Shown here: positions 16,622 to 23,925 of the stretch, in pieces
Numbering within the stretch: position 1 is the first letter of the stretch
How the letters are laid out: each line of letters opens with the position of its first letter
Origin: JANPJV01 sp031425695
GTDB lineage: Bacteria; Pseudomonadota; Gammaproteobacteria; Xanthomonadales; SZUA-5
DNA length: 39,363 nt
Direction of reading: 5' to 3'
Assembly: GCA_031425695.1 (NCBI GenBank)
Contig: JANPJV010000088.1
Location: forward strand, 1-39,363
Program-made: the position numbers and the translations under genes
The notes under the pieces: model-generated
Database searches by the model: none
What the model was told of the DNA's origin: nothing
Seen by the model: only the letters and a program-made list of their open reading frames with translations

Positions 16622-17183
16622 GGTGATGACCGCCCGGATGCGGGTGCGCATGCACGGCGTAGGCAGCCTGTGCGAGCTGGTAGTCATCGGCGAAGCTGGC
16701 GTCGTGCCCATGCCGATGCCCGCCACCGTAGGCGCCCGTCTCGGGGAGGAAGGGCGCCTCGACGAGCTCGCTCCGCACGCCGAGGGGCTCGAGCATCTCG
16801 CGCAGCACCGGATCGAGTTCGATCGCGAGGTAACCGTCTCCCACCTCCACTGCGACATGCCGATTGCCGAGGTGGTAGGCGGCGCGGGTGAGGTCAAAGT
16901 GGCTGTCGGCGGTGATCCGGAGGACGCTCTCCGCCACAGCGCAGATTTCGAAGCGCGTTCCGTCCTTGGCGACGAGGTGGTCGCCAGGCTGCATCGCCGT
17001 GCCGGTCGGCAGCGCGAGCGCGATGATGTCGCCGTGCGCCAGCGTGATGCGCTGGCGTCCCCGCTGGCGCTGTGCCGACGTGAGCTCGAGCACGCGCGTC
17101 GAAAGGTCGAGCGGCGGTGTATCGGCAGCACGCACGAGGGAGCGGATCAGCCAGCGCGGCGCGGCGTCGTCGATATCGGTCAT
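16614..17183 (-). CDS. ureE: Urease accessory nickel metallochaperone UreE
   Basis: UreE binds nickel and delivers it to the UreDFG-urease complex. The 189-residue product has the N-terminal peptide-binding domain followed by the C-terminal metal-binding domain (AAYHLGNRHVAVEVGDGYLA, then DPVLREMLEPLGV, with the conserved GNRH). It ends in a His-rich tail (GGGHRHGHD and HAHPHPGGHHHD) able to hold extra nickel. An inverted repeat fills the 122-base gap from ureC. The 3' end overlaps ureF by eight bases. The upstream ribosome-binding site is weak. Confidence 0.96.
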   Translation of the reverse strand: MTDIDDAAPRWLIRSLVRAADTPPLDLSTRVLELTSAQRQRGRQRITLAHGDIIALALPTGTAMQPGDHLVAKDGTRFEICAVAESVLRITADSHFDLTRAAYHLGNRHVAVEVGDGYLAIELDPVLREMLEPLGVRSELVEAPFLPETGAYGGGHRHGHDASFADDYQLAQAAYAVHAHPHPGGHHHD

Positions 17184-17202
17184 TCAATTCTCGTTGTTGC
17201 TG

Positions 17203-17288
17203 CTGTGGGAGCAGCCTTGGCTGCGAGCTCTTGTTGTGCTTGAAGGTTAAAAGCGAAGCAAAGATCGCAGCCATGGCTGCTCCCACAG
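17203..17288. repeat. REP-like inverted repeat, TGTGGGAGC family, between ureC and ureE
   Basis: Arms CTGTGGGAGCAGCC (start 17203, 24 bases in all) and the matching right arm at 17265-17288 are reverse complements at 23 of 24 positions, 38 bases apart. The TGTGGGAGC...CCTTGGC core resembles REP elements common in Pseudomonas and relatives (recalled, not searched). Lying inside the operon, it would fold in the message and could alter the UreC to UreE ratio. Confidence 0.85.
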
Positions 17289-17305
17289 TGGCTGGGACGC
17301 TTGAG

Positions 17306-19009
17306 TCAAAACAGAAAGTACCTCTGCGCCATCGGCAGCACTTTGGCGGGTTCACACCAGAGCGGGACGCCGTCGGCGATGACGACATAGGTCTGCGGGT
17401 CGACGCTGATCTGCGGCATCGCTGCGTTGTGGATCATGGAACGCTTGCCGATGTTGCGACAGTTGCGAACCGCGACCAGGCGCTTCTCCAGGCGCAAGTG
17501 CGCACCGATGTCTGCAGTGAGCGCCGCCTGCGAGACGAAGGTGAGCGAGCCCTGCGTCAGGCTGCGTCCGTACGCGCCGAACATCGGTCGATAGTGCACT
17601 GGCTGCGGCGTCGGGATCGAGGCGTTGGGATCGCCCATCGGCGCTGCAGCGATGCTCCCGCCCTTGATCACCAAGCTCGGCTTGATGCCAAAGAATGCCG
17701 GTTTCCAGAGCACGAGATCCGCCCACTTGCCGACTTCGATCGAGCCGACTTCGTGGGAAATCCCGTGCGAAATCGCCGGGTTGATGGTGATCTTGGCCAG
17801 GTAGCGCTTGACCCGGAAATTGTCGTTGCGAGAAGAGTCTTCCGGCAGGCTGCCGCGCTGCTGCTTCATCTTGTGCGCGGTCTGCAGCGTACGGATCATC
17901 ACTTCGCCGACGCGGCCCATGGCCTGGCTGTCGGACGAGATCATCGAGATCGCACCAAGATCGTGCAGGATGTCTTCCGCAGCAATGCTCTCGCGACGGA
18001 TGCGACTTTCGGCAAAGGCCACGTCCTCGGCAATGGCCGGATCGAGATGGTGGCAGACCATCAGCATGTCCAGGTGCTCGTCGAGCGTATTCACCGTAAA
18101 CGGTCGCGTCGGGTTGGTCGAAGACGGCAGCACATTCGGCAGCGCGGCCGCCTTGATGATGTCGGGCGAGTGGCCGCCGCCGGCGCCTTCGGTGTGATAG
18201 GTGTGGATGGTGCGGCCCTTGAACGCCGCCAGCGTGCTCTCGACGAAGCCCGACTCGTTCAACGTGTCGGTGTGGATCGCGATCTGGGTATCGGTGGCCT
18301 CGGCGACACCGAGCGCGCAGTCGATGGACGCGGGCGTGGTGCCCCAGTCCTCGTGCAGCTTGAGCCCGATCGCACCGGCTTCGATCTGTTCGGTCAACGC
18401 ACCGGGCAGGCTCGCATTGCCCTTGCCGAGGAAACCCAGATTCATCGGAAACGCCTCGGCCGCCTCCAGCATGCGCCGCAGATGCCACGGACCCGGCGTG
18501 CAGGTCGTCGCGTTGGTCCCGGTCGCCGGTCCGGTACCACCGCCGAGCATCGTGGTCACGCCCGACATCAGCGCTTCCTCGATCTGCTGCGGGCAGATGA
18601 AATGGATATGGCAGTCGATGGTGCCGGCAGTCAGGATCGAACCCTCGCCTGCGATGATTTCGGTACCCGGGCCAATGACGATCGTGACACCCGGTTGGAT
18701 GTCCGGATTGCCGGCCTTGCCGATGCTGCTGATGCGTCCATCCTTGAGCCCGACATCGGCCTTGACGATGCCCCAGTGATCGACGATCAGTGCATTGGTG
18801 ATCACCGTGTCCGCGCAGTCGGCGCTCATGCGCTGGCTTTGCCCCATGCCATCGCGGATCACCTTGCCGCCGCCGAACTTGACCTCCTCGCCGTACACCG
18901 TGTAGTCGCGCTCGACCTCGATGATGAGATCGGTGTCTGCGAGGCGTACGCGATCACCGACGGTCGGGCCGTACATCTCGGCGTAGGCCTGGCGCGTGAT
19001 TCTGGTCAT
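17306..19009 (-). CDS. ureC: Urease subunit alpha UreC
   Basis: UreC carries the dinickel centre that hydrolyses urea to ammonia and carbamate. In this 567-residue protein every active-site residue falls at its canonical Klebsiella number: H134 and H136 (DCHIHFICPQQ), the carbamylated K217 with H219 (AIGLKLHEDWG), H246, H272, flap C319 and H320 (LMVCHHLD), and D360 (MISSDSQAMG). Full length, with no truncation. Its ATG overlaps the ureB stop codon (ATGA), keeping the subunits coupled even though ureB has been extended by a repeat. Confidence 0.99.
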   Translation of the reverse strand: MTRITRQAYAEMYGPTVGDRVRLADTDLIIEVERDYTVYGEEVKFGGGKVIRDGMGQSQRMSADCADTVITNALIVDHWGIVKADVGLKDGRISSIGKAGNPDIQPGVTIVIGPGTEIIAGEGSILTAGTIDCHIHFICPQQIEEALMSGVTTMLGGGTGPATGTNATTCTPGPWHLRRMLEAAEAFPMNLGFLGKGNASLPGALTEQIEAGAIGLKLHEDWGTTPASIDCALGVAEATDTQIAIHTDTLNESGFVESTLAAFKGRTIHTYHTEGAGGGHSPDIIKAAALPNVLPSSTNPTRPFTVNTLDEHLDMLMVCHHLDPAIAEDVAFAESRIRRESIAAEDILHDLGAISMISSDSQAMGRVGEVMIRTLQTAHKMKQQRGSLPEDSSRNDNFRVKRYLAKITINPAISHGISHEVGSIEVGKWADLVLWKPAFFGIKPSLVIKGGSIAAAPMGDPNASIPTPQPVHYRPMFGAYGRSLTQGSLTFVSQAALTADIGAHLRLEKRLVAVRNCRNIGKRSMIHNAAMPQISVDPQTYVVIADGVPLWCEPAKVLPMAQRYFLF

Positions 19010-19407
19010 TTCTTGGCTGTTGGTGGGTCTGCGCTGTGCGCGGACTCTTTTTCTGAAACAAGGTCAAAAGCGTCCGCGCTTAGCGCAGACCCACCACACG
19101 CAACCAAGGCGCCCATCACGCGCCCCGCAAACCCATACACCTCGCGCGAACCAGCGAGCGCAACCAGTTCGACCGTGCGCGTCTGCCCCGGCTCGAAGCG
19201 CACCGCGGTCCCGGATGCAATGTTCAGCCGGAAGCCGCGGGTGCCCGCGCGCTCGAAAGCCAGCGCGTCGTTGGTTTCGAAGAAGTGGTAATGCGACCCG
19301 ACCTGGATGGGCCGGTCGCCGGAATTCGCGACCTGGACCACGAGCCTTTCGCGCCCGAGGTTGAGCTCGATCTCGCCTCGCTCGACCATGAGCTCACCTG
19401 GCGTCAT
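19006..19407 (-). CDS. ureB: Urease subunit beta UreB with repeat-derived C-terminal extension
   Basis: UreB is a structural subunit of the urease trimer. Residues 1-103 are a normal UreB (MTPGELMVERGEIEL, then GDRPIQVGSHYHFFE, TAVRFEPGQTRTVELVA and VYGFAGRVMGA). Typical family length is about 100-106 residues; here it is 133. The extra 30 residues (from about GGSALSADAF to the end) are encoded by an inverted repeat at 19021-19096 read straight through. The stop codon still overlaps the ureC ATG. UreB starts at an ATGA overlap with the small upstream gene. Whether the tail disturbs assembly cannot be told from sequence. Confidence 0.96.
   Translation of the reverse strand: MTPGELMVERGEIELNLGRERLVVQVANSGDRPIQVGSHYHFFETNDALAFERAGTRGFRLNIASGTAVRFEPGQTRTVELVALAGSREVYGFAGRVMGALVACGGSALSADAFDLVSEKESAHSADPPTAKK
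19021..19096. repeat. Inverted repeat inside the 3' end of ureB
   Basis: Arms TGGTGGGTCTGCGCTG (start 19021, 25 bases in all) and 19072-19096 are reverse complements at 23 of 25 positions with a 26-base loop. A single-arm relative lies at 4138-4165. It is wholly within ureB coding sequence and open in frame, ending just before the ureB/ureC ATGA overlap. Confidence 0.85.
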
Positions 19408-19703
19408 GGCCGCTCATTCGGAGTGCGGCTCTCATTTGGAGTGCGGCGCTCTGCGCCGCCTTGGATGCCCTTCGCTTTTGAACGCCGACGCAAGAGCATC
19501 CAAGGCGGCGCGGAGCGCCGCACTCCAAACTTGTTGGTCGCATGATCCACCCGGCCCCTGAACAGCACGAAGCCCGCGGCTATCACCCCAGTTGCGACTG
19601 CGGACAAGATCCAGTGCAATTCCTCGTGATCGTGCCCGGGATGGGCATCAGCCAGCGCCGGAATCAACAGGAAGGAGAGGGCAAGCAAGGGATTAGTCTT
19701 CAT
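19404..19703 (-). CDS. Small His-rich membrane protein inside the urease operon, extended by a repeat
   Basis: The 99-residue product has a signal peptide or first helix (MKTNPLLALSFLLIPALADA). A His/acidic cluster follows (HPGHDHEELH), then a membrane segment (WILSAVATGVIAAGFVLFRG) and a short basic tail (RVDHATNK). From about residue 58 on it is encoded by the inverted repeat at 19435-19529 (FGVRRSAPPWMLL, then IQGGAERRTPNE). It begins at an ATGA overlap with the ureA stop and ends at an ATGA overlap with the ureB start, so it is translated as part of the operon. The function is unknown to me; the HxHxH-like cluster facing the periplasm could bind nickel. That is inference. Confidence 0.7.
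   Translation of the reverse strand: MKTNPLLALSFLLIPALADAHPGHDHEELHWILSAVATGVIAAGFVLFRGRVDHATNKFGVRRSAPPWMLLRRRSKAKGIQGGAERRTPNESRTPNERP
19435..19529. repeat. Long inverted repeat within the small urease-operon gene
   Basis: Arms of 34 bases, 19435-19468 (TTTGGAGTGCGGCGCTC...) and 19496-19529, are reverse complements at 33 of 34 positions with a 27-base loop. The outer end is partly duplicated at 19417-19431 (CATTCGGAGTGCGGC). It is the longest and most perfect inverted repeat in the window and is translated in frame on the minus strand. Confidence 0.9.
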
Positions 19704-20002
19704 GCGATCGGTCCATGCACGGTCACGAGTTTCGTGCCATCGGGAAACGTGGCCTCGACCTGGATGTCGGGGACGAGCTCCGGCACGCCGTCCATCACCT
19801 CGTCGCGGGTCAGCAGGGTGGTGCCGAACTGCATCAGCTCGGCCACGCTGCGGCCATCGCGGGCGCCCTCCAGGATCGCGACGCTGATCAGCGCAACGGC
19901 TTCCGGGTAATTGAGCTTGAGGCCGCGCGCGCGGCGGCGCTCGGCAACCAGGGACGCGGTAAACAACATCAATTTGTCCTTCTCACGCGGAGTGAGCTCC
20001 AT
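19700..20002 (-). CDS. ureA: Urease subunit gamma UreA
   Basis: UreA is the smallest structural urease subunit. The 100-residue product has the family sequence throughout (MELTPREKDKLMLFTASLVA, LNYPEAVALISVAILEGARD, DEVMDGVPELVPDIQVEATF, ending TVHGPIA). The ATG at 20002 is the normal family start and has GGAGA upstream; the frame stays open much further upstream only as an antisense artefact through ureD. The ureD stop lies 13 bases before it, and its own stop overlaps the ATG of the small membrane protein. Confidence 0.98.
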   Translation of the reverse strand: MELTPREKDKLMLFTASLVAERRRARGLKLNYPEAVALISVAILEGARDGRSVAELMQFGTTLLTRDEVMDGVPELVPDIQVEATFPDGTKLVTVHGPIA

Positions 20003-20015
20003 GTCGCGGTCTCCA

Positions 20016-20924
20016 TCAGGTATCCCAGATTCGCGGGCGTTGCGGTGGCTGCCCGCTCCAATGCGGACGCAGCCCATGCCAGAGTGCTTCGAGCAGCGCG
20101 CGTACTGGCTCACTGGAGGGGCCGAGGACGCGGAACAAGAGCAGGGCAGTGGGTTCAGGCAGCCAGCTGATGCCGCAAGGCAGCGCATGCGCCGCGGCAG
20201 CCTCGCGCAGCTGATCGACGATGCCGTCGGCACGCCGTCCCAGGTCCGGCGCGGCCGCCCAGGCGGTTGCCGTGACGGCGTATTTGGCGAGTCCGAGCGC
20301 TGATGAGCAGAGTCGGTCGGCGGCGTGCACATCCGCAGTCTCCCGCCAGCACTCACGTCCGGCGCGCACCAGCACCAGGCGCTGGCGCCAGCGCCCGCGC
20401 TGCCACTGCTGTCCGCGACCCAGCTGGACGATCTCCCAGCCGAACATGCTGGCGCGTGCGTCGAGCTCAATCAGCGTGTCCTGGATCACGTCACTGCCAT
20501 CGAACAAGATGGCTTCCTGCGGCAACCACTCGAGCTGCGCGTCGGCGCCCACGCTGAGCCGCTGGTGCTGGCGCGCGCTGCCGCGTTCGCCGTGGTACCA
20601 CTTCGCGGCCCCAGGCGTCGTGCATAGCAGTCGCGCGCCAGCGTCCAGTGCCAGCTCGATGTCCAGCACGTCGCCACCGGCGATGCCGCCGGGCGGATGC
20701 AGGATCAGCGCGTGGCCGAGCTCGGCGCCTTCCGGGTACAGCAGCCGCTGCACTCGCAAGGGGCCTCGATGCAGGTTCTGCACCATTCGCGTGCATCCCG
20801 CGTCATCGCGCGCGCAGCGCAGCTCGAGCGCCGCATGCCATGGTGGCGGCCCGTGCAGGCTCGGCCCTGCGGCAGGCGCAGGTTCGATGCAGGCGGCGAG
20901 ATCGCTGGTGTCCAGGATGTCCAT
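20016..20924 (-). CDS. ureD: Urease accessory protein UreD
   Basis: UreD binds apo-urease first and forms the UreDFG scaffold through which nickel reaches the active site. The 302-residue product carries the family motifs RVQRLLYPEGAELGHALILH, PPGGIAGGDVLDIELALDAG and TTPGAAKWYHG, then the middle motif LEWLPQEAILFDGS. It ends in the helical tail containing GHGLRP-like LWHGLRPHWSG. It is the first gene of the urease set and lies 30 bases downstream of a methyltransferase gene on the same strand. Confidence 0.95.
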   Translation of the reverse strand: MDILDTSDLAACIEPAPAAGPSLHGPPPWHAALELRCARDDAGCTRMVQNLHRGPLRVQRLLYPEGAELGHALILHPPGGIAGGDVLDIELALDAGARLLCTTPGAAKWYHGERGSARQHQRLSVGADAQLEWLPQEAILFDGSDVIQDTLIELDARASMFGWEIVQLGRGQQWQRGRWRQRLVLVRAGRECWRETADVHAADRLCSSALGLAKYAVTATAWAAAPDLGRRADGIVDQLREAAAAHALPCGISWLPEPTALLLFRVLGPSSEPVRALLEALWHGLRPHWSGQPPQRPRIWDT

Positions 20925-20954
20925 GCGCCAGCCGACGCAAGGACTGCGCCAGCG

Positions 20955-21662
20955 TCACCTCGGACGTGCGACCAGCAGGAGGTTCTTGCCGATCGGTGGC
21001 GGAAGCAGGCGTTCGAGCCGGCGCATCGGTGGGACCACGAAGCGGTCATAGGCGGAGACGCTGCCCGCGCCGATCGGATTGCGCAGCAGCGTGAAGTTCA
21101 CGTACCAGGGAAGGATCCCGGCAATATCGAACCAGCGCGCCTGGACGCATCGGAAACCCGCAGCTTCGGTCACGGCCAGCAGGCTTTTCCGCGTGTAGCG
21201 CCGGAAGTGGCCGACCTGGCGGTCGAGCTCGCTGTAGAGCCAGGGCAGGGCGGGGACGAAGATCAGCACGTGACCATCCGGCGCGAGCGCGGCGCGCGCC
21301 TGCTCGAGCTCGGCGACATCGTGCTCGACATGCTCCAGCACGTTCACATAGACCAGCGAATCGAAGTTCGCGCCGGCATGCGCGGGACCGAAGAAATCGT
21401 TGATCGCAGTCGCCCGCGGATCCGCCTCGAGCCTGGCGGCAAGCGCCGGAAACATGTTCTGCGAGGGCTCGAAGGCAGTCAGCCGCGTGAGTGCCGCGCC
21501 CAGCAGGAGCTCGGAAAAACTCCCCACCCCGGCCCCGACCTCGGCCACATTGGATCCCAGGAACGGGCGCAGCTCCTCCAGGATCCACTGGTGATAGTTA
21601 CGCGCAAAGGACATCGCCTCTAGGTCCTTGCCGAAGTACTGGGGCGCTGCGCTGTTGGACAT
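20955..21662 (-). CDS. Class I SAM-dependent methyltransferase
   Basis: The 235-residue product has the SAM-binding motif I VAEVGAGVGSFSELLLG near residues 38-54, an acidic motif II residue in LTAFEPS, and the post-motif YVNVLEHVEHDVAELEQA. The segment LYSELDRQVGHFRRYTRKSL resembles the methyltransferase at 32711-33460 (LWTEFDEINEHKRRYSRAEL), so the two are distant paralogues. The substrate is unknown. Start at 21662 (MSNSAAPQYFGKDLEAM); the open frame further upstream crosses a repeat. It precedes ureD by 30 bases and could be cotranscribed with urease, although no functional link is evident. Confidence 0.85.
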   Translation of the reverse strand: MSNSAAPQYFGKDLEAMSFARNYHQWILEELRPFLGSNVAEVGAGVGSFSELLLGAALTRLTAFEPSQNMFPALAARLEADPRATAINDFFGPAHAGANFDSLVYVNVLEHVEHDVAELEQARAALAPDGHVLIFVPALPWLYSELDRQVGHFRRYTRKSLLAVTEAAGFRCVQARWFDIAGILPWYVNFTLLRNPIGAGSVSAYDRFVVPPMRRLERLLPPPIGKNLLLVARPR

Positions 21663-21709
21663 TCGGTTGGTCTGAGTCTTCGGCTGAGTCGCTCGCGGCG
21701 GCGGTAATC

Positions 21710-21810
21710 TTTTTGACGCAAAAGAACGCAACGGGGAAAAGCAAATGAACGGAAAGGAAGCCTTTTTTGCGTCCCTTTGCCCAGGTTTGCGTTCCTTTGC
21801 GTCAAAAAAA
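21710..21810. repeat. Inverted repeat TTTTTGACGCAAA family
   Basis: The left arm TTTTTGACGCAAAAGAACGC (21710 on, 22 bases) and the right arm at 21787-21810 are reverse complements with one mismatch, 55 bases apart. Unlike the other repeats it is AT-rich. It lies in the divergent gap between the methyltransferase and the SDR gene, where both promoters must be, so it may influence them. Confidence 0.8.
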
Positions 21811-21901
21811 TACAACAGCAAGAGGGCGACATACTGCCTCAAGCGCCAAGCTCCTGCGGATCTGGCTATGCTGCGCGCCCCGCCTGATTCCGGCTGCCCC
21901 T

Positions 21902-23524
21902 GTGTCAAATGAAGCTGTGAGCGAAGAGAACGTCGCGCCGTCTGCTGAAACCGCGCCCAGCTCGAATTTTGCCGATCAGGTCGCCGTCGCGCTCGGCGTG
22001 CTCGAACAGATCGCCGCGAATGGCCGGCTGCTCGAGCAGATTCCACTCGAAGAGCGCCGCCGGCTGCACGAGTGCATCGGCCGCGTCTACATCCCTGATC
22101 CGATCGCACGCCGGCAGCACCGACGCATCGCAGCGCGTGAGCGAAACCGCGCACAGGTGCGTACCGAGGAGGCGGTGCTGCACGAGACCGGCATTCGCGC
22201 ACTGCGACGCAAGCCGGTGTTCACCACGCCGAATGTGTTCGCGCCGCTGGATTTCCAAGCGCGCGATGTCGACGATGAGGACGCGCTCGCCGCACTCGCC
22301 GATACCATCGGCGTGCGCCCATCCGACGAGGCGATCGGCTCGATCGAGCCACAGCACTGCTACGTTTGCAAAGTCCACTACTCGCAGATTCACCATTTCT
22401 ACGACCAGCTGTGCCCGAGTTGTGCGCAGTTCAACTATGCCAAGCGGACCGAAACCGCGGACCTGACGGGTCGCGTCGCGCTGATGACTGGCGGGCGCGT
22501 CAAGATTGGCTACCAAGCCGGGATCAAGCTGCTGCGCGCCGGCGCGCACCTGATTGTCACCACGCGCTTCCCGCGCGACTCGGCCGCGCGTTATGCGCTG
22601 GAACCGGATTTCGAGCAGTGGAGCGACCGGCTGGAGATCTTCGGCCTCGACCTGCGGCATACGCCGAGTGTCGAGGCTTTCTGCACGCAGCTCCTGCGCA
22701 CCCACAAGCGTCTCGATTTCATTATCAACAACGCCTGCCAGACGGTACGCCGTCCGCCGGAGTTCTATCAGCACATGATGGCGGCCGAGAACGCGCTCCA
22801 GGATGCGCCGGCACCGCTCAAGCGGCTGCTCGGCAGCTACACCGAGGCACGTGAGCAGCAGTCGCTGCCAGACCCCAGCCTGGTGCCGGGCAATGTGATC
22901 GGTGCTGCGCTGAGCGCCACGCCCTCATCGGCCGAGCTCTCGCAGATCCGACTCCTGCCCGAGGAGTTCCTGGCCCAGGATCACCTGTTCCCGCAGGGCC
23001 GGCTCGATAAGGACATGCAGCAGGTCGACCTGCGCGGTCGCAATTCGTGGCGCCTGCAGCTCGCGGAAGTTTCGTCGGTGGAGCTGCTCGAGGTGCAACT
23101 GGTCAATGCGGTGGCGCCCTTCATCATCAATGCGCGCTTGAAACCGCTGATGCTGCAGACGGAAGGCGCTGACAAGCACATCGTCAACGTTTCCGCGGTC
23201 GAGGGGCAGTTCTATCGCAACCTCAAGACCACCCGCCATCCACACACCAACATGGCAAAAGCCGCGCTCAACATGATGACGCGCACTGCGGCCACCGATT
23301 ACCACAACGACGGCATCCACATGAACAGCGTCGACACTGGCTGGGTGACCGACGAGGATCCCATCGAAATCGCCGAGCGCAAGACCCGCGAAGGCCGCTT
23401 CCACCCGCCACTCGACATCGTCGACGGCGCCGCCCGCATCGTCGATCCCATCATCGATGGCATCAATACCGGCGTACATACCTGGGGCAAGTTCCTCAAG
23501 GACTACAAGCCGACGGATTGGTGA
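21902..23524 (+). CDS. Atypical SDR-fold protein with N-terminal CX2C-X14-CX2C motif
   Basis: This 540-residue protein has three parts. Residues 1-150 form an Arg/Glu-rich helical region. Then come four cysteines (C153, C156, C171, C174) spaced like a zinc knuckle within CYVC and CPSC. A Rossmann SDR domain runs from about residue 190 (GRVALMTGGRVKIGYQAG, then DFIINNACQTVRRP). The SDR serine is present (NVSAVEGQFY, S431) and the lysine is present (MAK, K453). The residue four before it, where the catalytic tyrosine of YxxxK should stand, is threonine (TNMAK, T449). A 100-residue insert precedes the active-site region. I recognise the fold but not a named family. No ATG is available in frame, so the GTG at 21902 is a best guess without a clear ribosome-binding site. 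Confidence 0.8.
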   Translation: MSNEAVSEENVAPSAETAPSSNFADQVAVALGVLEQIAANGRLLEQIPLEERRRLHECIGRVYIPDPIARRQHRRIAARERNRAQVRTEEAVLHETGIRALRRKPVFTTPNVFAPLDFQARDVDDEDALAALADTIGVRPSDEAIGSIEPQHCYVCKVHYSQIHHFYDQLCPSCAQFNYAKRTETADLTGRVALMTGGRVKIGYQAGIKLLRAGAHLIVTTRFPRDSAARYALEPDFEQWSDRLEIFGLDLRHTPSVEAFCTQLLRTHKRLDFIINNACQTVRRPPEFYQHMMAAENALQDAPAPLKRLLGSYTEAREQQSLPDPSLVPGNVIGAALSATPSSAELSQIRLLPEEFLAQDHLFPQGRLDKDMQQVDLRGRNSWRLQLAEVSSVELLEVQLVNAVAPFIINARLKPLMLQTEGADKHIVNVSAVEGQFYRNLKTTRHPHTNMAKAALNMMTRTAATDYHNDGIHMNSVDTGWVTDEDPIEIAERKTREGRFHPPLDIVDGAARIVDPIIDGINTGVHTWGKFLKDYKPTDW

Positions 23525-23540
23525 GGCAGGCTCAACACCT

Positions 23541-23833
23541 GTGGGTCCGGACCTTGTCCGGACGCTTTCCAGTGGGCCAGTACCTACGAGCAGAACCGGC
23601 CGCAACCCTGTGGGTCCGGACCTTGTCCAGACGCTTTCCAGTAGGGCCAGACCTGCCGGCAGAGACGGCCTCAACCCTGTGGGTCCGGACCTTGTCCGGA
23701 CGCTTTCGATTTGAGTGTGGCCAGGCCCACCAGCAGAGACGGCCTCAACCTTGTGGGTCCGGACCTTGTCCGGACGCTTGTGGGTCCGGACCTTGTCCGG
23801 ACGCTTGTGGGTCCGGACCTTGTCCGGACGCTT
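23541..23833. repeat. Tandem array of six GTGGGTCCGGACC palindromic units
   Basis: Six copies of a 27-base core (GTGGGTCCGGACCTTGTCC followed by GGACGCTT) begin at 23541, 23610, 23679, 23753, 23780 and 23807. Spacing is 69, 69, 74, 27 and 27 bases. The first three units carry an extra 42-47-base tail (pattern GGCCAG...GCAGAGACGGCCTCAACC). The last ones are core only, directly abutting. The core contains the palindrome GTCCGGAC...GTCCGGAC. It fills most of the 401-base gap 23525-23925 between convergent genes. Short reading frames through it (VGPDLVRTLS-like) are artefacts. Confidence 0.95.
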
Positions 23834-23885
23834 TCGGTGTCAGTGTGCCGAGAACCCACGAGCAAAAGGGTCCGCACAAGGACCC

Positions 23886-23917
23886 GCATCCCCGGTAGCT
23901 CATGCTACCGGGGATGC
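23886..23917. terminator. Perfect 14-bp hairpin at the end of the secreted peptidase gene
   Basis: Arms GCATCCCCGGTAGC and GCTACCGGGGATGC flank a four-base loop, nine bases past the stop codon of the minus-strand peptidase gene. There is no T-run on either strand, so it may stabilise or end the message from either side rather than being a classical terminator. Confidence 0.5.
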
Positions 23918-23925
23918 CCTCACGC

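Noticed and set aside
17117..19291. 724-codon open frame antisense to ureC and ureB
   Set aside because: The opposite strand encodes urease with all active-site residues; the antisense product is Arg/Asp/His-rich without any domain. Long antisense frames are expected in GC-rich genes.
23541..23833. CRISPR array
   Set aside because: Units are 27 bases with no gap or with a similar 42-47-base tail, so there are no unique spacers, and no cas gene is in the window.
23518..23898. Small proteins encoded through the tandem array
   Set aside because: The repeated VGPDLVRTLS-like peptides come only from the palindromic repeat being open in several frames; no ribosome-binding site or non-repeat coding sequence.
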